A DNA stretch of 64,000 nucleotides, from assembly GCA_964402115.1 (NCBI GenBank), contig CAYOBW010000003.1:1-64000 (forward strand), read 5' to 3'. Position 1 is the first letter of the stretch. Each line of letters begins with the position of its first letter. The notes beneath the pieces were generated by a model. The model did not search any database. It had not been told where the DNA came from and was given only the letters and a program-made list of their open reading frames with translations. Positions 53,701-62,700 of the stretch are shown here, piece by piece. The position numbers and the translations under genes are program-made. The DNA comes from CAYOBW01 sp964402115 (GTDB lineage Bacteria > Verrucomicrobiota > Kiritimatiellia > UBA8416 > CAYOBW01).

Positions 53701-56700
53701 GAAGCGCACGAGACGACCGCCGTCCAGCAAATCCACGCGGCCGTGCTGCACGTTTGCGACGATGAAGCGCACGGCATCGCCATCGGCGTCGGTGGCGGTA
53801 GCGCTGAGGTCAACGGTTGTCGCGAAACCCGTATAGGCGTTGGCCGCCACCGGCGCTACAACAGGCGGCCGGTTCGCAACGAAGCCATAGCTGCTGTCGA
53901 GGTAGGCCCCGTCAGCGGCACCGACATGGCCGTCGCGATTGGCATCCGCCCCGACCACGTACCCGGCTTCGCCTGTGTTGGTCCCGACGGCCGCGACGAA
54001 GAGGGCTGCGTCATTCCCGTCCACGGCGCGATCGCCGTTCACGTCGCCAGCCAGGTACGCGCTCAGGCTGAACGTACCCGCGGTCGCGGCAGTCGCCCCG
54101 CTGACCGCGACGACGTAGGGCGCGCCGGCGGACAGGGTGTACAGCGCCAGCGCATCGCTTCCAGCGGCCCGCTGCTCACCAGCGGTCTGCCCGATCAGGC
54201 GCGGCGCCGCGGGGCTGAGTCCGCCCGCTCCGGACAGAGCGAAGCCGAGGGTGATGCGGCCCATGGCGGCGGTCCGCAGTTCGGGCGTGCCGAGCACGAA
54301 GGCATAGTAGCGGGTCTGGCCCGCGGCGAGCGTGCCGGTCACCGGCGTGCCCAGCGACTGGTGCAGGGAGCCGAGCACGGCGGTCACCGCGCGGGTGGCC
54401 TGCCACTGTCCCTGCGCACCGTACTCGACCAACGCGCTGCTGCCGCTGCCCGTCGTGACCTGCGTCGTCAGGAGGTGGCCGCTGTAAGCGTACCAGGTAT
54501 GCGCGCCAACGCCGCGCAGGTCGTCAACGGCCGCCAGGTTGCCGGCGGTATCGTAGCGGTAGCCGAGTTGTCCCACGCCCGGCACGGTCACACCAGCCAG
54601 CCGACCCTCGCCGTCGAAGGAGAAACCGAGACGGTCGCCGTTCAGGGCCACCACACCGCTGTCGCTCCAGTAGAGCGACTGGCCCGCCGGGCCCACGCTC
54701 TGCGTCAGGCGCCCCCCGGCGTCGTAGATGTAGCGGCTGTTGTCGGGAGCCGTCAGGCTCACGGCAGCGGAGTCGAACCGCCCGCTGGTGGGATTGTACG
54801 GCAAGCCCGTACCGCGCTGGAAATAGGCGCCCTGGACCAGGTCGAGCAGGACCGCCGGGGTCTGCAGGGAGTAGTTCACGCCTGCCTCGGGCGTCCACTG
54901 CGGCCGGTAGTAGCTGCCGCCGGCTGTCGTCACCAGGACCGGTTCGAAAACGAAGGCGGCGCGGCGCCCGTCGGGCAGATTGATATACAGCCGCGTCCCA
55001 TCGCGGAAGGCATTGTAGATGCCGGCGTCTTCCGCCCCGGTGGGCGCAAGATTGGTCGTGATGAGCGGGTCGAGACCAGCGAGCTGCCACCCGTACCCCG
55101 CGTGGCCATCCAAGTTCCCCGCGACACTGTCGTACCGGCGGGTCAGGTTGATGGTCAGGCCGTTCAACACGGCTGTCACGTCGGTCACCGTGGTCGTGTA
55201 GGAGCCGCTCTTGGCAGCCGTGTAGACCTCGACCAACCGCGTCACCTCGGCGGTACGGCCGGAGACATCCGCCGCGCGCAGCCGCAGGAGGTAGGCGCCG
55301 TTCAGCCAGCGCTCGGGGTCAAGCGTGTAGAGCGTCGCGTTCAGCACCGGCGCCGTGCCGCGGGCCAGCTCGCTGTAGGTTTCGCTGCCGAGCAGCGCAA
55401 GTTCGAGCACATATTCGTCCAGGTTCGAGTCACTGACGTTGCCAATCACGGCCGTGGGATTGCGCACGACGGTCCCCTCGGGGGGCAGGCTGAGCACCAC
55501 AACCGGCGCAGCCAGATCGCTGCCGTCGCGCACCTTAAGCACCGACGACGCCGTGCCGATGATGCCATCCACGTCCACGGCCTTCGCCGTCACCGCGTAG
55601 CGACCGGATGCGGCTGGAACGAAACGGGCGCGACCGAACGAGTCGAGCGAAAGCAACACGCCGTCCACCCGCACCTCGATGCTCGCCATGTCGGCCACCC
55701 CTTCGGCAACGGCGTGGATCAGGACAGGCTGGCCGGCGGCCACGGGGAAGCTGGGCGTGAACTCGATCAGCACATCGGGGAGTATCGGCACGTGCGAAAC
55801 GACCAGGCGCAGGCTGCCGAGGGTTGAGAGGTCCCCGTCGCTGAGCGTGAAGAGCACGCTGTGTTCGCCCAGTTGCGTGGCCGACGGCGTCCAGCGGAAC
55901 TCGCCGGTCGCGGCGTTCAGCGTGGCGCCCAGGGGCAGCGCCCGCGCCTGGAACTGCAGGACGGCACCTGCGTCCGGGTCACTGCCCGGGATCGTCATCA
56001 CGAACGCCTGCCCGACCAGCGCCACGTGGCCGCTCATCGGCGCCAGACCGGGCGGACGATTGACGTTCAGCACCTGGATCTGCGTGCTCATTGTGTCGGT
56101 CAGGCCGCCCGGATCGACCGCCTTGAACGTGACCGTATGGACACCGGCCTGGTCGTAGCCCGGCGTCCAGGTGAAGTACTGCGTGGCCAGATCGTACTTC
56201 GCCCCCGTCGGCAGCACGCCATCCACCGTCACGGAGATCGGGTCGAGGTCGAAGTCGCCAACCTGCACCGTGAACGCAAGATCAAGCCCCTCCTGGGTGA
56301 GATAGCCGGGGAGCGGCACAAGGACGGGAGCCTGGTTGACGTTTGCCACGGTGATCAGCACGGTCTCGCTGCTGGTGCCGGCGCCGTCGGATACGGCAAA
56401 GCGTACCGAGTAGCGCCCGGCCTGGTAGAGATCAGGGGTCCACGTGAATACGCCGGTCGTCGGGTTGAGGCGGGCGCCCGTCGGCAGCCCGTCGGCGGTA
56501 TAGGTAAGCGGATCGCCGTCCGATTCGATGGTCGAGAGGTTGATGGTCAGCTGGCTGTTCTCAAGCACCGAGGCGCCACCCACCGGCATCAGCATGGGCG
56601 CGGCGTTGGCGGCCCTGACATCGAACACGACGCTCTGCGCCGCAAACAGCGCGTTCGCCGGGGTACCGTTACCGCCATCTGTCACCCGCAGCGTGGCGGT

Positions 56701-59700
56701 CGGCTTGCCGCCATCGCCCGCCGCTGGCGTCCAGCGGAAGCGAGCAACGCCGTAGAATGCGGTCGCCTCGAGCGTTGCCCCGGCAGGGAGCCCGGTGACC
56801 GAGTAGGTCAGCGGCTCGTTGTCCTGGTCGGAGACACGCACGTCGAACACCAATTCCGTGCCGATCACGGCCACCTTCGGCCCGACGTACTCCATGACCG
56901 GAGCGCAGTTGGGCACGTTCACCGTCAGCACGAACTGCCCCGCGCCGCTCAGTACGGCCGCCGGATCGCCGTTCCCATTGTCCGTGGCCCTGATCGTGAT
57001 GCTGTAGTTGCCGCGCTGCGTCAGCGTCGGCGCAACATGAATGACCCCCGTCCCGTTGCCGTTGTCGGTCAGCGTGGCGAAGGGCGGCAACCCGGTCTGA
57101 GTGAGGCGGAGCGTTGTACCGGTCGCGTCGTCGGCGTCGTGAGCGGTCACGGGGATGTCCAGCGTCGCGCCGCCGTTGACCGTTTGGTTCGCGATGGGGT
57201 CTACGACCGGCGCCGCATTGGCATCCTTCACTTCGATGCGGAGGTTCAGCGTCGCGCTGGTGGGCGTACCGGTGCCATCGCCGTCGTCGGTCGCCGTGAA
57301 GGCCAGGTCATAGATGCCGGCCTGCGTGAAGCCCGGGGTCCACTCGAACCACAGCTTGGCAGTCGAGAACGTCGCCCCGGCAGGCAGAGCGTTATGGGTG
57401 ACCATCAGGTAGTCCTGGTCCGTGTCGGTGGGATCTTCGATCTGGAAGTCCGGGTGCTCGGGGTCATGGGCCGGGATGCGCACGGCCATGGCCTGACCTT
57501 CGTAGATGACCACGTAGCTCAGTTCGTCCATGTAGACCGGTCCGTTGACGTTGAGCACGTTGACGTGGAGCGTCTGCGCCACGGCCTCGCCGCCGGCGTC
57601 CCTGGCGAAGATCTGGATATCGTAGCCGCCATGCTGGTTGTAGCCAGGAATCCAAGAAAGCAGTCCGGTGACAGGATGCAGCAGAGCGCCCGGCGGCAGC
57701 AAAGGTGCGTAGAACTGGACGGCGTCGCCGTCGGGGTCGGCGCCGTTCAGGTTCACGGTCAGCGTATCGCCCTCGCGCACCGTGCGGGCGGTCAGGGTGT
57801 CAAGCGTCGGCGGCCGATTAACGTCAGCGATGACAATGCTGAACGTGGTCGTCGTGATGGCAAGCCCGTCGGTGACGGCCACGGTCACATCGGAGTAGCG
57901 ACCTGCGTCAGAGCTGCCCGGCAACCAAGTCAGCACGTTGGTCGTAGCGTCGAAGATCGCACCGGGCGGCAGGTGGTCGAGCCAGTAGACCAGCGAGTCG
58001 CCATCGGAATCGTAGGCGCCAATCTGAACCGTCACCCGCGTTCCCTCCTGGCCCTGCTGGTCGGCGACAGGCAGCACGACCGGCGGCGTGTTGACGCCGG
58101 TGACCGTCACGTTCCACTTCTGGTCGGCGTAGCCGCCGCGTGCATCGTAGGCCCGCACCTGGAAGGCGGTAACCGGCGCGGCGCCACGTGTGGGAGTCCA
58201 GTCGAGCCGCCCGGTCGCTGCATTGAGCGTGGCGCCGGCGGGCCCGCGTACGAGCAGGTAGGTTATGCCGGCGCCGTCGGGGTCGGCAGCCACGACGTCG
58301 TAGCGGTAGGGCTGACCCACGACGGCGGTCGTGCCGGCAGCCGAACTGACCGCAGGCCACTGGTTCGGGGCCACACCCGCCAGCACCTTCGCCTGCAGGT
58401 CGAGGGGCGCCGCAGCGGGGTTGTGAATCGTCAGCAGGCGCACCGTGGTGGAGGCGCCCGGAGCCAGCGACGAGCCAGCGGTGGCCAGCAGATCCACGTA
58501 GGGATGGCCATCGTTCGTATACCCGTCACGGTTGAGCAGCGTGATGCCGCTGTCGGTCAGCCCTTCGAGCACGAGGCGCAGCGGCGCACCCAGGGTCTCC
58601 GTGCCCGTGTTCCGCACGACGACATCCATGGAGACCGTGCCATCGTGGCGGTTCAAGCGCGTGTTCGTGAAGCTCGGCTGCGCCGTGGCGGTGACGTCCG
58701 TCAGGATCGTGAACGCCATGATGTACGGATCCTTCATGGCCAGCCCGCTCGTGGAACGTAGCGTATTCTTCAGCGTGATCTGGTAGGCGTCGACCGGCAG
58801 CGCCTCGAATTCCAGGCGGACCGTCCGCGTGTCGGTGTTGTACGTGGCTGAACCCAGGCTCAGCTCGATGCCGTTGCCGACATTGACGAGTTGGTAGTTC
58901 GCAAGGTCGGTGACCGAACTGCCGAGCATGTCCGTGTCGAACGTAATCAGGGCGGTGTTAATGCTGGCGGTGTTGTTGGAGCCGTTGACCGGAGTCGAAG
59001 CCAGCACGCGCGGCGCCGCGACCAGGAAGAGCACGTCGAGCTGACCGGACTGGGACACGTAGACGCGGTTGTTCGGCCCGACGTGGATGAACTCGCCGTG
59101 CGTGCCGCCCGTGGCGATACTGACCTGCTTCAGTGTGGCCATGTCCACCAGCGTCATTGTGCCGCCGGCGTGATTGATGAAGAGCAGCCCCGCGAGGGCG
59201 CTGCCGTTGACGCCAAAGGCGAGGCCCGTGGCCGGGTTCGTCGACTTGAGCACGGTCTCGGCATTGCCGCGGCTGTCGAAGCGGATCACGTCACCGTCCT
59301 CGGGCCAAGACGTGGCATAGAGCGTGTTGTCGGGAGCGAAAGCGAGCGAGTGAACGCGTTTCGAGGAGAAGCTCCGGAATCCGCCGGTCGCCGGATCGAA
59401 GACCTCAATGCCGCGCTCGGTGGAAAGATAGAGCTTGCCCGTTTGCGGATGGATCGCCAACCCCAGTCCGATGCCGTCGTTGTAGCGGGCGAGAATCTGG
59501 CCCGACACCGGATCGAGTCGCAGCAGCGGTCCGCCGCCGCTGGTCGCCCAGAGCCGTCCGGCGGAATCGAATGCCATGTCGTAGATCGGCACATCGAGCG
59601 TCGCCAGCGGCGCGCCCACGCTCCCGCCGGCCACGGACAGCGCCCATAGCTTGTTGCGCCCCTCGCCGCCGCTGACAAGGATGCGGCCATCCGGCGCAAA

Positions 59701-62700
59701 GGCCACGCTCAGCGCCCCGATGCCCGCACCCGAACCCGGCATGGAGCGGGCGAACCCCTCCAGCATGAACGGCTCGTAGATGGTCGTGAACGACGACGGT
59801 TTCAGCGTCTGCTGCCCGGCCGGGATGCGCTGTTGGGCCTGCAGGAACAAGACATTCGTAACGGGCACCGCCGGCGGGGTCACCACAACCGTGCGTGTCG
59901 GTTGGGTCAGTTGCGCGGCGGTTGGCAGGCCCCCCAGATTGATGCCGGGGTTGTAAGGCGGGAGCACGACTCCGTCGGGCACGGTCTCGACGTTGCCGGC
60001 GTGATCGGCTGAGAGCACGATGAACGCAGCCGTCGTCCCTACGCCACCGTCGTAGACCCACGCGGTCGCGCTCGTGCGCCGCTTCCAAGCCACCCACGCG
60101 CCGCCATCTTCCGAAACGTAGATCGTGGAATCCTCGACGCCCGAGCCGTCACGGTCGTCTGCGGCGGTGAAGCTGATGGCATACGCGCCCTTGCCCAGGT
60201 CCTTCACGGTGGTGACGGTGGTCGGACCGTATGCATCCAGCGTCGCCATGTGGATGTTCGTGTCAAGCGGCGCGTTGCCGTCGTAGAACACGCGGGCTAC
60301 GGAAGTCAAGGTCGTGCCGGTCTTGATCTCCTTGTCGAGTGTGTAGGTCGGATAGGGCCGGATCGTGTAGCTCACCACGCCACCCTGCGCGCGATCCGTG
60401 TTCGGCAGCAGCAACCCCTTGGCGTCGTCGGTGATGGGCAACCCTGTCTCTGGGTCGAGGGCGGTGAAGACCCACTGGGCAATCCCCGTGACCACGTCCA
60501 CGCCCGCCGTGACACGCACCACGATGCCGCGCTCGGCCGTAAAGTCGAAGTCCCCCGTGAACGAACCACGGTCCGAGGGCAGGTGAATCTGGATGTCGCC
60601 AAGCACCATGTCGCCGAGCGTGAAGCTACGAACGTCGAGCTCGGGGTCGAGTTCCTGCATGATGCGGATGGACTTAATGGCCTTCTCGGCCGCTGCCGGG
60701 TTCTCGAACTTGATGCTGTACGGCAGGGCCGTGTTGTTGGGCACGTGGTTCGTTGTGCCATACCCGGTGGGACCGACCAATTTGACGGCATCGGAGCGGG
60801 TGCCGGTCAAACCGAAGTAGTCCTTCAGACGAGGATCCTGAACGGTGATTTCCTGGGTATCGCCCTCGCCCACCTGCACCCAGAACGCTTCGAAGTGCGT
60901 CTCGTGGGTCAGTCCCATCTCGAACAGCGCCGCATCGGGCAGGTCGGCGCCCGCGTAGGTCGCGGCCGGCCGGTCGCCGTACCAGGCGCGAACCTTGGCG
61001 AAGAACTCAACCAGGTTCCCGGACGCCAGGATTTCGCCGTTCACGTCCTCGCCCAGCAAGCCCGCCGTGATGACCGAGATCAGGCTGGAGGTCGGCGGCA
61101 GCAGGTTGATCTCGGGCGGTTCGTCTTCCGGGCGAAGCTGCCCGGCGTCCTGCAGGCTCTTCAGGTAGAGATTGACCCAGTCGTTCTCGTTTGCCGCGGC
61201 AACAACCAGCGCATGGGGCGCCGCGGTGTCGGCCAGGATGGCATTCCGCAGATCCTTGGCCACCTGCGTCTGGTAGGCGAGATACTCCTGCGTGGTCATC
61301 GGCGTCGCGGCGGCGGCAATCCAGAACTTGTAGTTCGTGGGGTTGTAGTACATGTCGCGCGCAGGATCTTCCTTCAGCTTGGCCAGCGCCTTGGGATCCT
61401 TCTTGAGGACGTCGCGCATCTCGGGAAAGACATCGGCTGTAAAGGTGAGCCCCATGAAGCCGCGGTTCACGAAGTCGAACGTGAAGCCCGGAGCCATGAG
61501 CCGCCCGTCCAGATTCAAGATGGAATCAAGCTCGGCCCACGGCACATCGGTCACGTCTGGCGCCCCGCTCAGGTTCGTGCGGAAGACCAGCGGATCGTCA
61601 CCCACCGGGAAGATGTAGCCGGCCGCATCGTCATCCAACTGCCCGTGGACATAATCGTACCACTCGCTGAACTGCGACATGTTCGGCATGCCGAATTCGA
61701 AGTGGACGTAAGGCGCGTCCACATTGGTCGTGCTGTACACTCCGAAGCCATACCAGCCCACATCGCCATACTCGAGTTGCGAGGGGCCGCCCATGCCGAC
61801 AGTCAGGCTCAGCGGCTGGGCTTCGTCGATCTGGTAGCGGTACGGGACCACCGCGACCTGCCCGTCGGGGTTTGTGACGCGGACGTCGTACAGCCCGTGC
61901 GGCGCGTCACGCAGATCGAACGTCGCCACGATGCGCGTGGCGTTGACGACCCGATAGTTGACGGGTTCGTACTCGGCCATCTGCGGGCGGATCAGCTTCA
62001 CGATGGCGCTGGACGAGAAACGGGCGCCACGCACGTCCATGGTGACGTAACGGGAGTCGCCGCCGTTGTCCGGGGTCACATCGGTGATGCCGAACGGCAT
62101 CAGACGCGCCGACAGTGTTACGGGCGTATCCTTGGGCGAGCTGACGCTGCGCACGAAGATGAAGTAGCGCCCCGCTTGCGTCAGGGGCACGCGCGCATCC
62201 TGGTCGCTCCAGAGGTGCCCTTCGAAAGCCGCATCGTAGTGCAGCGTGCTGGGTAGGCCCTCGAACCTGACGTAAAGTTCATTGGCGGCGCTCTTGTCCT
62301 GGGAGACCAGGCTGACTTCCAGTGTCTCCCCCGCCGGCACCGTGATCATGTACAGGAGTTCCGCGCCGCCGGTCAGCGTGTCCGTGGCCGGCACATCGAG
62401 CTGCAGCGTCTTCACCGAGACGTTGAACGTGTCCGCGCTGGCCAGCTTGTTGTTCGCGTTGTTGGAACCCTCGTTGATGTCGTCAAAGATGTCCGTGCGC
62501 ACGATGACGCGATAGTTGCCCGGCAGAACCGTCGGCAGGGTGGCGGTCAGCGTGCCCTCATAGGACTGTCCGGGCAGCAGTGAGCGGAAGATCGGTCGCG
62601 GCTTGCCGTGCTCGTCGAGTTGCGTCTCCACGCGCCCCAGCAGCTTGTCGCCCAGGTCCCACACGGCGTCAGCCGACACGTAGAGCGCGTCGGCCCAGTA

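Noticed and set aside
55861..58761. Long plus-strand open frames (here and at 37738-39468) inside the giant gene
   Set aside because: They mirror the repeat periodicity of the minus-strand coding sequence and have Arg/His/Val-rich shadow composition.
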